Origin: Melanocharis versteri
Taxonomy: Eukaryota > Chordata > Aves > Passeriformes > Melanocharitidae
Direction of reading: 5' to 3'
Length of the DNA: 64,000 nt
NCBI GenBank assembly: GCA_013397845.1
Contig: VZTG01004585.1
Span: 188,164 to 252,163 of the forward strand
In this document: positions 38,101 to 53,100 of the stretch, in pieces
Position numbering within the stretch: the first letter of the stretch is position 1
Layout of the letters: every line of letters begins with the position of its first letter
Made by a program: the position numbers and the translations under genes
Notes under the pieces: model-generated
Database searches by the model: none
The model's input: the letters and a program-made list of their open reading frames with translations, nothing else
Told to the model about the DNA's origin: nothing

Positions 38101-41100
38101 GTCAGCTTGAGCTATCTTTTCATACCAGGTCTCAAACATTACATCCTGACACTCATCCATCCATTCACAGTTTTGCTTGTAGTCTGCAATTTCATCTTCT
38201 TCACTCCACTGACTGAAAGAAAAGCAAGCTTAAAATTGTTTGAATGCAATCAGGCTTCCCTTTAATAGAGCTTTACTTTTTAATGAAGAACAAAGTGCTA
38301 CAACATGGTAATAAAAACAGAATTGTGAGAGATCCCTTTCACTTGGTTAAAAAATGACCATACAGACACCTGCTTCTTGCCTCTGATATGTTCCTAAATA
38401 CATATGGGGACCATAATGCAAAAATCAGGAGTATCTACTCTAATATAACAGCTTTTGGAATGCTGGCAGATCAGACCAGACGTCTTAAATTTTTTTGGCC
38501 TTCACATTTGCTCATATGCAAATACAACTACTATAAAATATCCACATGAAGGTGATAAAAACATTTGACATTCATCAAGGCAAGAAACAGCATTATATAC
38601 CTCCTGCTACACTGCTAAACAAGCAGTGTTCCAGTAGTAATCAGGTTAAAGATAAAATTTCAATAGTTTTTGCACCAGCAAAGAAAATTCAAATACTTCA
38701 ATTAAGCCCATGGATACTGACCAAAATTATGCTGTATTTGTTATATAGTACTCTTACTGCTGGTTCCAGCACGAAGCTCACAAACCTTTCTGGGTAAAAT
38801 GGAGTAAGTATTTAGTAGCATGTGAAAGCAGCCTTCTTCCTGACTCACCAAATGACACTGTCATGGATACTGATGTTCTCCTGTGATGTTGTCATGAGGA
38901 GATGTGGCAGCTGGATCTCAACAAAGAAGGAAAGATCACTGGGCTCCCAGCTCATATCCAAGAGGTGGAGGAGAGCTGTCTGAACACAGGATAAGGCAGG
39001 AAGCAACGACCTAAATAAAAACAAAAGACATTAAAACATGACAGCTCTAAAGCCGACCTAAAGTTGACAGACCTTGAGTTAAAATTGTGTGTGAGGAGGA
39101 AGGGCAGAAAAACCACTACACACTTCTTTTTCAGGCTTTACTATGCATTAAAGTAACTCTGTGGCAGGAACTCAGGTTTATCAAAGTACTCAACTTACAC
39201 AATTTAGCAAGTACAGACTACGGAATTCGAAATAAAGACAGTTTTCCTTCTGGATTCAGTTAAGATCAAGCTAATGCTGTTGACTGAGCATTAGCAAGAG
39301 GGTTTGTCTCCTCTCTACAGTACAGCATTTCCTTGGCATTTGCAGAAATTTGTTCTCTTTGAAACCTTTTTCACATTTTCACTTGAAACTGAACAAAGGA
39401 CTTGAAAGTTATTGTCGGACAGACTGACATTATAGCCATAAAATTCTCATTTCTCTAGGACACCTGGCTATAAATCCTCCAAATTCTAACCAGAATGTTG
39501 CCAAAACATGAGTTTTAATATTAAAGCATGGCTGCAGAATTGCCATGTTTCTTGTGGCATTACTCTTGCCCAAGTACTCAACAATAAATTTGCTATTTCT
39601 AGTATTTTACTACTAAGCTTCAGAGACACACTGCAGAACTGTAACTGTAAAATGCAATAAGTAAAATTTTTAACACTGATAAGTTTCTGTGCCTTCCTTT
39701 ATTGCTTTAGCAATAAAAAGCTAATTTGGCATTTTTGATCACAAGATCAAGGCTCCTCATTTAGTTCTGTAAATAATGGAAAGTATAGTCAAAATTAATT
39801 AAGACATTAAATGACAAATAACAAATGACAAGGGAGGAGGTGTGGAGGAATGCGAAAAACAAAAACCACATAAATTAAGCAAGCAATGTACTGTACCTGT
39901 CATTAATTGCACTAAATCCCTTCACAGAATTTACCAGGAACAAAACAAGCTGATAGTAGGACTCTCGAATCTCTTTGTGTAGCTCAGCACCACAGCCTTC
40001 CAAGTTCCCAAAGTAGCTGCAAATTAAAGAGTCGGTTTAGTAGCCTAGAATTCACTGTGATATTTTAGGTGGCATGATTTGTGCAAATTTTACAAACAGG
40101 CCCTTTTTAACCCCTCCTCACAAGTTGGAAGGATGTTAGTTTTATTTAAAAATGCAGTCTAGAAGTTTCAAACAAAAATGAAAGAATCCTGTACCAGGAA
40201 CCAGAAGTGAAGAAACGAAACAGGCAAAGAGAATATTCTCATAGCACTAAGAAGAAACATTCCTTTAAATTAAAAAGTTGCTTTACAAAAATCTAATCAA
40301 GATGTTAAAGGAAATCAGTGCATTACAAGATGATCACAGAAAGCTCCTGAAAAATGAGAAGCCAAGTGACAGAGTTCTGAAGGCACTGGCCAGACCCAAC
40401 ATAGAAATCAGACCTAAACATGTTCATGGCATGAACAGCTGTGCAACTAAGTCCCACTTGAAAATAATTACTGATTTTTGGGGTTTTTTTCTAATGAAGT
40501 ACCCAAGATATGCCTACTAGCCTGAAAACTAAACCTCAAGTCGTATTTTTATTATCCACATGGATTAAAAAGCAGAACTTTCTACTCTTGTCAATACACA
40601 TGCCTGGAGGAACACAAGAACTAAGGTAGTAAATCACATGGCTGAGATTTCCCTAAATAATTACTTACTTTGTAAAGTCTTTCTGACAGGCTAGAAGTTC
40701 TAGGAGAAAAAGTACACAGGGTGGGTGAAAGCAGTGTGGCTGCCCAAGCGAGTCCAGGCACTGGCGGATGGTCTTGAGCACTTCCATAATACTCTGCCCT
40801 TGGGATCTTCTCAAAGCAAGAACCTTTAAAACACTGAAGGCAAAAAATATCAGTGAAAACTTCAAAACACTGTGCTTAAAACAACACAAATAAATGACAA
40901 TTCAAGAAGTGCTTGACTAGTTACACAATTGCTTTGTATCTGAATTTCCAGCTGAATTTCAGTGCATTAGTTGGAGTGAGTGATAAAGCTTCGAACAGAA
41001 TCCAGCTCTTCCTGCACCACTCCATGTTTTAGAGCCCAAAACAGACAAGCTGAGAATTGGAAATCTCTCTTTTGGTTTATGTTTTCAAAATACCAGGTGA

Positions 41101-44100
41101 TTTAATGAGAGATGCAACTCCTCTCCATTTGGTACCGAGGACTGGTAATAGTGATACACCATGTCTTTGCTGTTTGTAGATAAAAAGCAAAATGCCTCTG
41201 CAAACACATCTCAGGAAGCAAGACAATAAATTGCCAAGTGACTGTTTTTTACATTCTGTTCTACGTGATAGAAGCAAATGAAGTGAAATAGTACTCTCTG
41301 AGACCCTACATGCTTGTGAATAACTTAAGTTTGATATGTAAGTCTGACAACTGTTCACATACAATATATTCTGCCATATTATCTCGCTGCTAAAATGTTT
41401 TATTCCATCTGAAGAGGTGTGAAGACAAGCTTCTGTATATTATAACTGACAACATTTTCAATTTGCTTACCTTTCCTGTGAAAGGGATTGATCCTTTATA
41501 AAGTCTAATATGTTCTTCAAAATAGGGTATTTTTCCTTCACTGTAGGCACAGCTCTTGGCTCTTCCATTGACCGGAACGACAGCAGCCTCAGTCTTCCAC
41601 GGCCGAGCTGAGACTTCCGTGTAGGAGTGGAAGGAGGTGATGACACATCTTCTTGCTGTGAAACCATATTTTCAACAGGCTTACTATGAAATGCAGATGC
41701 AGCTTCTGCTTGGTGAAGGTCTGGAATTTGTTTAACTTTCAGATCAGACTGTGATGTTTGACCCCCCTCTTTTGACACAGCGTGAGTTCCTGCACTGGAC
41801 GACACCGACTGTGCTGCCTGGAAGTCCATGTCCACAGCTGATCCTCCTCTTTGGCATTTATCACTCAAATACTGCTGGGGATCATCCATGTCTTGGGCTT
41901 CCAAACTGTCTGAGGCAGAATCTTTTGTCTTTGCTCTTACGGGCAAAAAATTCAGTAACAAAAGGCTCTTCTGCACACAGAGTTTCGCTGCAGCATAAAA
42001 ATTGGAAGAGTTAAAATCACAACAACAGAACAACAAACTTTCTGTCTTATGCTTAGGAAGAAAGTGATTCATCTTATTTTTTCTCAGTCGAGACAGCAAG
42101 AAAATACTGTTTTTCTTGTTACGTTGATCATGATGCTATTGGTTGATCAAGTTCAGATTTCCAAATGCTAAATCTGAATAATCACACTGAACCATATGAA
42201 GTACAGAGGAGTCCATGAGAACACATTTTGTTCTAATAACAATCAGCTGCTGTTCTAACATCAGTTAAATGCTGTAAGAAGTATCTACAAAAACAGATGA
42301 ACGTAAGTTCAGAACCAGGTGACCCAAGTGAAAGGTCACTTCCTGCAGAATTTTCTTACTGTTTTCTGCAAAGAATAGCAGAACACAATCCCAGATAATT
42401 AATACAAAGCACACCAGGTTATCTCTTAAGGTATGAAAAAGTAACCCCAGTTGCTAACTTACCTTTCAGAGAAAAAATAATGTCTTCAGGTTTACAAGGC
42501 AGTGCTTTCCTAAGCTACCTGGAATGCTCAAACATACAAGGCAACACTCACCAAGAGTTTCTGGGTTCACCTCACTTGTTTCTGTGCTCTGCTTCTCCTC
42601 AGCATCATTTCCCCTCCCCATCAGGGATTTCTGCTTCATTTCCAACTGTAGACAGGACGTTAATATAGTTAAAATATGATTCTCTCTGTGTATCTATACA
42701 GCAAGGTAGGATGAAGACTGTAATGACTGAAAGGAATTTAATCTCAGGAACAGATGACAGTAGTTCCTATTCCCAACTGCAGAGCAAATCACGCAGGAGC
42801 CTAAAAGAGCAGCACCTGAACTGTCAGAGCAGTAATAGGCTCACCCCGAGCTGCTTGAGCTCTGTAGGCTGAGACCATTCCCTGCCTTGTGACCTGATAT
42901 GCATCAGTCCTCCAAGGAAAAGAAGGCTTCTCCTTTACCCTCAGCACTCAGGAAAATATATACATCTAGTTGTGAGATAAAGTCCTCCAAAAACATGTCA
43001 CCCCACTAGCAAGCTCTGTCAGGTGCAAATATCACCTGTCATGCAATGGGTGAAGGCAGTTACTCATCTGAACACGCATCTGCACCCATTGTAACTCTAG
43101 TACATCAAGCTGCCAGGAATTCTCAGGCAGAAAAGAGGAGGGAGAAAGTCACAAGACAATGGAATGATGTTTAAGATACACTTCTTTCTATGATATACCT
43201 CAAAAGAACTCCAACTGCAATGTAAGAATCTTTCTAATTTACCACATACATTCTTGCTAAAATACAACACAAATTTAACTGTTTTTCAGGCAAATTCAGT
43301 CCTAACTACTCATGATGACACATCTGGGGCTGAGGGAAGGAGGGGAATGTAAGGATGCATTCAAACATTTAAGTCCAAAGTTTCAGAGTAAACATATGTT
43401 CTTTCTAACTGAAAACAACTGATGTAGAATAACTGAAGGAAAAATTGTTCCACCCTACTCCTTAACATTGCATTGTAAAGTACTAAAGTAAATGACATTA
43501 ATAGAGATCCTCCTGAGTGTTCTTACCATCCATATTCTAATGGAATCAGCCAGGGAATATACTTGTACAAACTCATCACTCAAAGGCACCTTGCCTCCAC
43601 TGTTGACTGGAAATGAGAGAAAGAAGAGAGTTCTGTTTATTAACAGCTCCATTTTTATACAACTACTTAACTAATATTATGCTACAGCCTTCCCTTCATC
43701 TCTTAGTCAATATTTGGAACTATACCTGTAAGAAAAATAGAGAATAAACCTGCCAACTTTCATACGTCCTAAATACATGAACTGCACCTTGACTGATTTA
43801 TTTACAAAGTTAATTTACAAGTGTCTTTCTCATCTCTTCCCAAAATTTATGCCTGAAGCCATGGAAAATAATATCCTTTATGCATGCAATAACACTGATG
43901 CAAACTTATCAGAAAAACCAACAAATGCTTAGTATTAACTTAAAGCTCTATAGATGTATTTGTTTTCTCTACTGTTTTACACTATGAATTTCTGGAATGG
44001 ACTTTCAAAACCAATTTGCAAAGATTAAAAACCTGACAAATCAGTTTCTATTCAAACTGGCTTGACAATGACTATGGAGAAAAAGACATTCTTATTCAGT

Positions 44101-47100
44101 CTTCCCTCTTCCATTCTCCCTCTCTAATTTTTTTCCTGTATTCTTTTCAGCATCCCTTCTCCAAACTTCCCACAGCACAGGTGAACAAGGGTCCTGAAAT
44201 GAATCTGCCCCAGCACAACCAGCAGATGAAGATACTGACAGAACAATGGGATGGATTTCTTAAACACTCATTAATATTTGTCCGGTTTTCCATGTCACTC
44301 AGAAAATTAGCTCAATTGTCAGACACAGACAAAATGACTAAAGGCAGTAACCACATTAGTCATCAAGTCAGTCTTTGTGTCAGTCATTTTTAGTCATAAC
44401 TTTATAGCTCAAAAAATAGCTCAATCATTCTATGAAAATGTAAAATGTTTAGTGTCAAAATTATGACAAAAAGCGAAAGCCTAAAATGAAATCCTTCAAA
44501 ATCGAAGTAACATTTTATTATCCAATACTTCAAACATATCAATAAACTTAATGGAAGGATGCTGTAAGTCAAAAAGTTGTTCATTTTACCTACTGAAAAA
44601 TACATAAATTGTAATACAATGGCCAGTAAGTTAAAACCAAAACATTACCTTCTATTAGAAAAAAAAAATTAAATACATATTTTGAGGATGGCAGGGTTGG
44701 TTTCCACAGAATGGTATTTTGGGAGATAATTCACACCTCCTCCAACCCCAACAGTTAATAAGAGAAGTTGTTGCTGCCTTTTTAGAAAAGGTGCAATGTA
44801 GAAAATGATCCAAGAACCTCTAATAAGTGGAACCACATTGTTCTGAATTAAAGCCCCAGAGGACATCACTACTCTCTTTAGGTATAGCTTTACAGAATTA
44901 GTAGCTTCTGATGGTTATTAATATTTTGCCAGTGCTCTGAAGACAAAAATATATGTTAATAACAAATAAACACTCTAGAGAGAAAGCTTACCTAGTCTGC
45001 CTAAATGATACCTTTATACAGAACATCTTCTTTAAATTGCCCCACTAAACTGATTTTTGAATGTCATAAACTCAGCTGTAAAAGAGCCTTTTACAAACTT
45101 TAAGTCTTCATTATTAAGATAATCTAATAATATTAGAGTTACCATATTTTTGAAGCTTCTCAAATAAATCTGGAGTGAGATACACCAAAGCAGCAAATGT
45201 TGAGTTCACAGCTTGATCAACAGTAGAACCAGCAACTATATCTGTCTTTGGGGTCTGTTTTTTACATGCCTGTATAAGTCCTTTGAAAAGTTCAGATTTT
45301 TGCCCACTGAAGTCCTGGGCAGGATCTGATTTTGCAAAGTCGATAAGAAAGTTACGGCAGACATCGTGGGGAGAGCTCCGAGCCTGCAGAGAAGGGTACA
45401 ACACATTAACTTCAATAATGGCTGAGAAAAAATGTAGCAATGAGCTGCACCCATAAGTCAGCCTGCAGTTTATCCACTGCAGCTGAGCAAACTGATCAAT
45501 GAAAGACATTCCTGCACAAGGTGGGAAGTGAATTAGATGATCTTTGAAGGTCCCTCCAAACCACTTTATGATTCCATGTAAATGAAAACTAATAAAGGGC
45601 ACAGAAGAACAGTTCCTTTCCTCCCTGACATTTGAATCCAGCAGCACAAATGATGACAGGTTTAGCACAGCAGCATGTGCTAAGGGCATTCCAGCTCCAT
45701 AAAGCCAAATGAACTTGTGTGATGCACAGGGATTTCATGCCAAGAGAACACAAGCAGTGGGTAAGTACCTCTTTTTTGTCTTGGTGCTTGGCGCTGTTTC
45801 GCCTGGCTCCCGCGAGTGCCTCAGGACACATCTGATGCCTGAAGACAGGTTTCCACAGAGGAGAATTCAGAACTGATGTTACTTTCAAAGGAGGCAAGTC
45901 TGCTTCACTACCTAACTCTGCAAGAAATTCAGAACAGACCTTTCAGTTACTAAATAATTTTCTTCACTTTTACAGATTAATGAAAAATAATAAATGTTAA
46001 ACATCCAGTAGGGGTAAAAAAACTGAAACACACCAAAAAGTTTATGCAAATAGACTGAACAAGCAATTTAACAATGTTCTGTTTTTCTAACACAGTACAG
46101 AATACTGATGCACCCTTCCATTAATGGCAGCATCGATATCTTATCTTATAGTGACAATGTTACAATATGGAAGGACTTTAAATTGAACATTTTCACTGTA
46201 TTATAACTACAGAAATTTTCTAATTTAAAAGAGTTTAGAGGCTTTCTCTCCTACTAAAGACCTAACTGGTTATATGCAAGCATGCTCATACTAAGAAAGG
46301 AAGAAAATATTCTCGAATACTTCAATTAGATCCCTGAATTCACAGGTAAATAGCTGTCTAATTTTCCAAGGTAAATATGGACCACCTGATTGGAGCAACA
46401 ACCCTTCAGCCTTATTTAATTTCTCTGAAGTGGTGGATGGATTCAGATTTAAGAAGCTAGAGAGAAGCGTTCTTGTCTTTAAATTAAAGAATAATTTTTT
46501 TTTAATTTATTTTTTAAAATTTATTTTACTTCTCTTCACAGGCCCAAATCCTAAGTGTACTTAACTGTGGACGTGCAGTCCTAAGAATTTTCTCCTTCTC
46601 ATGAACTCTGTAGGAAAACGAGATAAACTGGGACATTTTACTCTCTTTCTAATCTTATGTTTTGCTAACTGGAGCTGTAAGGCTTCACCCAATCCCCCTG
46701 AGGGGTGGGATGACTCTGTCCAATCACTATTATGTAGATATCTCTGTATAAAAGTTAGAATCAAAATAAAGTCTGTCACACTTCTGTTTTCTACGGCTTG
46801 GTGTGGGTCTGCTCTCCTTACTGCCACTCACAGCGACACTTAACTACTGGAATGAACCATACTTAATTTGTGAATTCAGATTTCATTCAATACCAAAAGC
46901 TCATGTGAAACTTAGGATCATTTGTGTCCTAAGCTCTGTAATTTTTTCAGTTTGTTGGCTCCATATTCACACTCCCAATGTGGAGTGGATGACAGCACCA
47001 GGGAACCATTTTAAAATGAAAAAAAAAGAACATACTACTTCATAAATGTAATTTAGCTTAGTAGGATTACTCCCACGTGTCCATGTCTTCCACGGACTTG

Positions 47101-50100
47101 TGACACAGCAAGTCTTCCACGTTCACGTGAGAGAAACACAGAAGGAACTTCACTTTGCCAGGGGATTCTCAACACGAAGCCCTTGCACCTCCTCTGTGCA
47201 CGGATCCCAGCTGGGGGCTGAGAGGCACTCACCTCGCAGGGATTTGAGGGCCATGCTTCGGGAAGCCAGGCGCCCCATCAGCCGGGAGACAAGCAGCTGT
47301 AAATCCAAGCCCCAAGACACGGCAACGTCTGGGAGGCCGTAAGCAGTGACGGAGAACTTGTAGCCCCACTCATTATTACTGCTGTCAGAGTGAAAGAGAA
47401 ACTGCAGCCGTGGGCCAGCCTTAAAGGTCACTTTCTACAGAGCAACAAAACAGTCATTTTGCCAAATGTACATGACAGGAAAACGTTTCAGGGTAATGAA
47501 TTCCCTTCAGCAACTCTGGGGTTTTAGTATTATGTTCTGGCCATAACAGATCTAATTTCCCCCACCATCTCAACGAGAAACCCACAGTACTAAGCAGGTA
47601 AAACTTCTATTCAAGAGCTTAATGAGCAATTTTATATATGATTGAGCTTTAAAAGTCAGAGCCACAAAACAGAAGAGCAGCATCCCATTTGAGGACAGAG
47701 TACAGCCTCAGGAAGGGCCACACTTGTCTTATGATATAAAAACTTGCGAGGGCAGAGCAAGTTTTACCCATGCATTATTGGCAGTTAAACATGATTATTC
47801 CTTTTCACTTTAACTGATGGTTCTTTTGGTAACAGGAGCAAATAGGGATTCTTTACTCATTCACTCCTTTTACTTGCAGCATTTCAGACTTTCTTCCCCA
47901 TCTCCTGCCCCCCAAGAAACCTAATAAACACACCCATGCACAAAAGCACACATCTTTTTACATAATAGGTTTCCACAGGAATCATAAGGACTTCCTAAGA
48001 CTGGATAAATAATTTGGTTCAGAATTTTAAAGCTGCTCACCTTAGGCCATTTCTCAGTGCCAACCTTTGTATCGTAACGAGTTTTTGCCCCTCTGGCATC
48101 AGTAAACTCCAGGTAATCATACCTGTGAAAATTGCAATTCATTACTTCCAAATTTACTTTTCAAGTTTTGGGGAAGAATGTTTTTGCTTTTGTATTTTCA
48201 CAAGCGCTGTATCTAAGTGCACCCTGTCACTTCTTTCTGAAGCACACATTCGTGTGACTGCTAGGAATTTATTTCATGTTTCAAGGCACAAGTCCCAGCA
48301 AACACAGATCTGCTGTCCTGCAGGACTTTGGAATTGGTAATGGATGCCAAATCTAACATCTGGCAAATGCTTTAACTAAGCCGTAGCCTGATGTGTTACC
48401 AAGAGAAACCAAGCCAATAGAAAGAGGGCAGAATAAATACCACGAGCACAAACTGTGGTGATCACAGCATTATTATAAAACAGATCAAGGCCAAAGGAAG
48501 CAAAATTCACATGAACAGCATGTCTGTAAATTTGCCAGGAGAGGTAGCTTTCAGCACAAGATCATTCAAAAATACACATTGTGTATTGCTCTGGACAATG
48601 AAGAAATTGAAATGGTGTGTGTGGAGTGCACATTGAAACATGAATTGTCTCTCTGCAAACAGACACTGGAATTTAACGCAGCACAAGATTCAATTACCTC
48701 CTTTCAGTTTCACATTTTTCATCAAATTCCACCTCAAAGTAAGTTGCCCCATGACACAGGAAGACTGAGACATCATGGCAATTATTTTCATAGTTATGAG
48801 GTGATTCCATTGTCCAGGTTCGCAATACTACAGGCTGCTCCTGCTGCCAGCTTTCCATGTCCATCTGTACAACAAAAATGCATTCTTTGACACAAAGGTA
48901 AGAAAAAAAGAAATTACCACACTAGATTTTTGTGTCTATACTTTTAAGTTGCCAGATGTGCATACAAATGGCATTTAAAAGGCTACAGCATTGATTTACA
49001 CTGAAGCTAGTTCTGAAGACATCCTTGGGAATCATAATAAGGAAGCACTTCTAAAGCAAAACCCACCCAGTCTACTGCAGGAGGAGACTCAGGAGGAGAC
49101 TGTCTCACCCACAAGTGACTGCAAGTCTCCAGTCATGACAAAAAGAGTCTGGATGACTAATGCAGATTTAAACATCTACGCTACAGACATGCAGACCTTA
49201 TTTGCATCACCACAAGTAGTGAAGCTAAAAATGTTAAGCATGCACTATTTTTAATTTGTTTTCCTTTTCACCCTCAGAATCCCCTCCTTCCTATCTACCT
49301 TCCAGGCTGCTCACTCCAGTTGCACTTTCTGATCACTTTGCCCATCTCCCGTATCAGTAGATATGTTTCTCGTTCTTCACTCAACATTTCATTACATATC
49401 CTCAACATTTCACTACATATCCCACACTTTTAGAAGCTTTCCAGCTCTTTTCCAATGCTGACCAACAGAATCACCCAAGTTTTCTATGTCTTTCTTGCAA
49501 TTTTGCTTTTGTTTCACCGTGTTTAATAGTGCCTGTGTCTTTAGTTACCTTATGAGGTTCACTACAAAGGCTTTTCAGTGGTTCTATCAAAGTGCTGAAT
49601 CCCTGTAGCAGAGTACAGTATGGAATGTCTAAAGTGCAAAAATCCAACAAGAAGATGACCTAGGAGCAAACACAGGTGTCATGAAAATGCCAGACTCACA
49701 GCCACGCCACCCAGGAATAGGACAAAATCCCACTGTTCACTTACCAGCTGACGAGTTGCCATAGCAAAGACAGAGCTACTTATTTTTTCTACTATTGTTT
49801 TGCCACTATATTGAGATAAGAGTGACTGCAAAATTGTTCTGATATTTGACAGGAACTGGCCCACATCTAAAGAGAAAAAAAAAACAACCCCTTAATAGCC
49901 ACCTCAAGGATTTGCTCCCACAATCCACTTGATCAAACATTAGGTGCGTGGTGATGCACTCAAGGACAAATACAGCAGGAAAGGATCTGCTGCTCCAAGG
50001 CAGCAACACCCAACACTTCAGAGAAGTTTTCTGTGATATTTCTATTGTGGAAACAAGTTGTGCTTATCAGCCATATCACAGAAAAAATGAGTGATGAGTA

Positions 50101-53100
50101 ATTTCATCAAACACTTCAATATTGTTTCAACCACCTCCATGTATCCAGTAGCCTCCATACACTGCTAAGAAATGCAGCTGAAGTAACAAGCAAGGGTAGG
50201 AATTTTTAGCTACAGCCTTACTCCATTTTAAATGTAAGACAGGAACACAGCAAATTTATTCATATACAAATAACATAAATATTATGTAATTTTACATAAA
50301 ATTACACCGTTGTTAAGTATTTGGCCCAATTAACTACTCAACACTGAGCTGCTGCATTACAAAAAAATAACAATCCCCCCTCACAAAAAAGCCAACAAAA
50401 CCCCCTATATGTATCCAGCTTCTTAAGCAAGTTCCTTTTTTCTTGCTATTACAAACATCTAGGAAAACACACATCACCACCCAGGAGTTTACCAAAATAA
50501 GGGATGCTAAGAAATTAAAATGCTCAAATCAAAGTCTGTAACTATTTGTTGTTTGGGGGTTTTTTCAGTATTTGGCCCCAAAACTTGCTGAAATGCTTTC
50601 TGAAGATTCCCTCAACGTAAGGTTATCAGTACAGCTAAAACTCCAAATTGCTTAATATGCCTACAAATTACTTCCTAGAGAGATTAGAAATGCTATGACA
50701 GTTCTGAATATGCCTCAGGCAACCTTCGGTGATCCCTAATTATACTGCAATTTGCAAAATCACATTTTAAAGTCCTGTATTGCACCATATTTAATTCTGT
50801 ATTCACTACCAGCACTTACAGTTTTTAAGTATTTCTACTGCAAGATCCTTGGCTGAATTATCAGTGCTTTTAAGCTGCAGATAGCACCAGGAAAGAAGGC
50901 TGCCCTGAACAGACCAGAATAAGGAAGACAAGACTGTGCCACTCTCTTGCTGTGCAACATCCAGCATCATCATTTCACACTGAAAAACAAGGAACATTCA
51001 TGAATGTAATGGAGCCTCTTCTGCTGCAGCATGACACACAGTATGCACCAAGTAAACTGGGATGGACACAATCGTCCCACTCACCCCAGAAAAAGATGAA
51101 ATGCAAATGACAAGCAGCATGTAACACCATGAAGCGAGTGATGCGCTTTGTTTTGATATATCACAATTTTAAATAGGAACAGCTACATATGAGTCACTTG
51201 ATGTTCTCAGCACAGTTTTTCTGCATATGTAAATAACCCTCCTCCATTTCCACCTCCCTTAGTGACATGCCCAATTCTATCCTCTCAAAATGGAATGATT
51301 CCTTCTGTATCCCAGTGTCTCTACATAGAGTCTTTTCAATGCTGTGGAAAAACACCACATCTTACATATTTCATACTGGAAAAACATTATTCATTTCCTA
51401 CTCTACTATTATGAAACGTTAATGCTTAAAGGAAAACACTCAACTGGTTGGAAAAGCTAATCCTGCTGACTTGCACAGCCATGAACAGTTGTATCCAGAA
51501 GGACAGGGAAGCTGGTTCCTTAGCATCCATGACAGGCAAGCAGCTTGTGTTTGAGTGCCTACAAACCTCATGACAAAGAAGCAGGAGCAAAGCCAGTTAC
51601 CTCTCTTGCTGCCACCAGCAGAAGGGTGTCCATGACTGATAATACTTCACTTATGTCAAAATTTGCAGAAACTCCTTTCTCTGGTAATAATAAGAGTCCA
51701 CCTGGATCTTGATCACTACGAAACAAAGATATTCTTACTAACCAACAACAAAGAGTTCCAAACAGTTCCAAACCAGAAATTTAGTATTTTTTGTGTCAAA
51801 TCTGTAGAGATCCTACTGTATAATTACTATGAAAATCAAAAGTTTGTGTTCTGATGACTCTAGACTAATTAAATCAATACCAACCATCAGCACTGACAAA
51901 CAATCACTTAAAAAATTGGAAGACAGCCTAGGAGAAGCCTAAGAGCAACATACTGTGATTTCAGCACCAACCTTGGCCAGTGTTTTGTAGAGCTATTCAG
52001 TTAATAAAAATATTGAGTAGCAGCATGTCCTTTCTAAACAACACCAGTTGATTACTTCAGAGAATTATTGCTCAGGGGAATAATGTTTCTAAAAAGGATT
52101 AAATACAAACTTACTGAAAAATGTGGGATATCAGACAAATATTTTCAATTTCAGGACCCCTCACCTGAAGTGGGTACACAAGGATCTGAAGGCAAGATGT
52201 ACAGATTGCTTATGTTCTTGCTCTGTGATGTTTTTCTAGAAAAGGAAAAAGATTTATTTTTATGATACATTCTGTTTTCCTCCCCTGTGACAAAGAATTC
52301 TAATTTCTGTGATCTATTATTCATTTTTGGTAAGAAAGGCAGGGTTAGCTCCTCTTTCTTTGGATAAGCTGCAGAGAGAAAAGGGGAAGGGTAAAAAGAG
52401 GCAAAGAAAAAAAAATGGTTTTTACTTGAATGGGACAAAACATGTATTATTTGAGAATAACAACTCAGATTTGTCCTCTTTTCTGCATAAAGAAAGCAGG
52501 TACTAAACAAACAATTTCTCATTTAATGTTTACCATCATGGTGAAGAGCTGGTGTCGCCTGGTCTGTCTATCTGGGAAAAAAACTGCTGCTCCACTGAGT
52601 AAGGTGTTCTTAACTTCCTCTTTCAGCATTTTCATTGGCATGAAGTTACTGTCCCCCATATCCACTACTGCTCAGGCAAAAAGGAAACAAAATTACAAGT
52701 TCTAATTAATACCCCATCTAATATGTTAGAGGCATATTTGAATTAAATGTTAGTCTACACAACTTCAAGCCTTGCAATCCCATTATACACATAGAAAATG
52801 AGGGGAAACTTTTTAACTTATAGCAAGAAAGATTTATATTAAGAAAGAATATATTTATTCACCAAGTAAATGAATTCTAGGAAGATTATAACTTGACATC
52901 CATCAAAGCTAATAAAATTTTCAAGATGTGACAGACTCTATATAAAGTGTTTTCCCTCTAGCTCGCTTGGCAGGAGACTCTTCAAATTACACTTGCATAG
53001 AGAGTGTGCCACCCTAGTTCCAATGAAATCTAACGTGTAATTCCCATTCTCTTCACTGGCTCCAGAATCTTCCCTGTGTTCCTGTAAACCTCACAGTCTA

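Noticed and set aside
52236..52522. Larger minus-strand exon here, upstream of exon 13
   Set aside because: The open frame continues upstream of the acceptor at 52236, but only 52165-52235 matches ZZEF1 and fits the flanking phases. The rest is intron.
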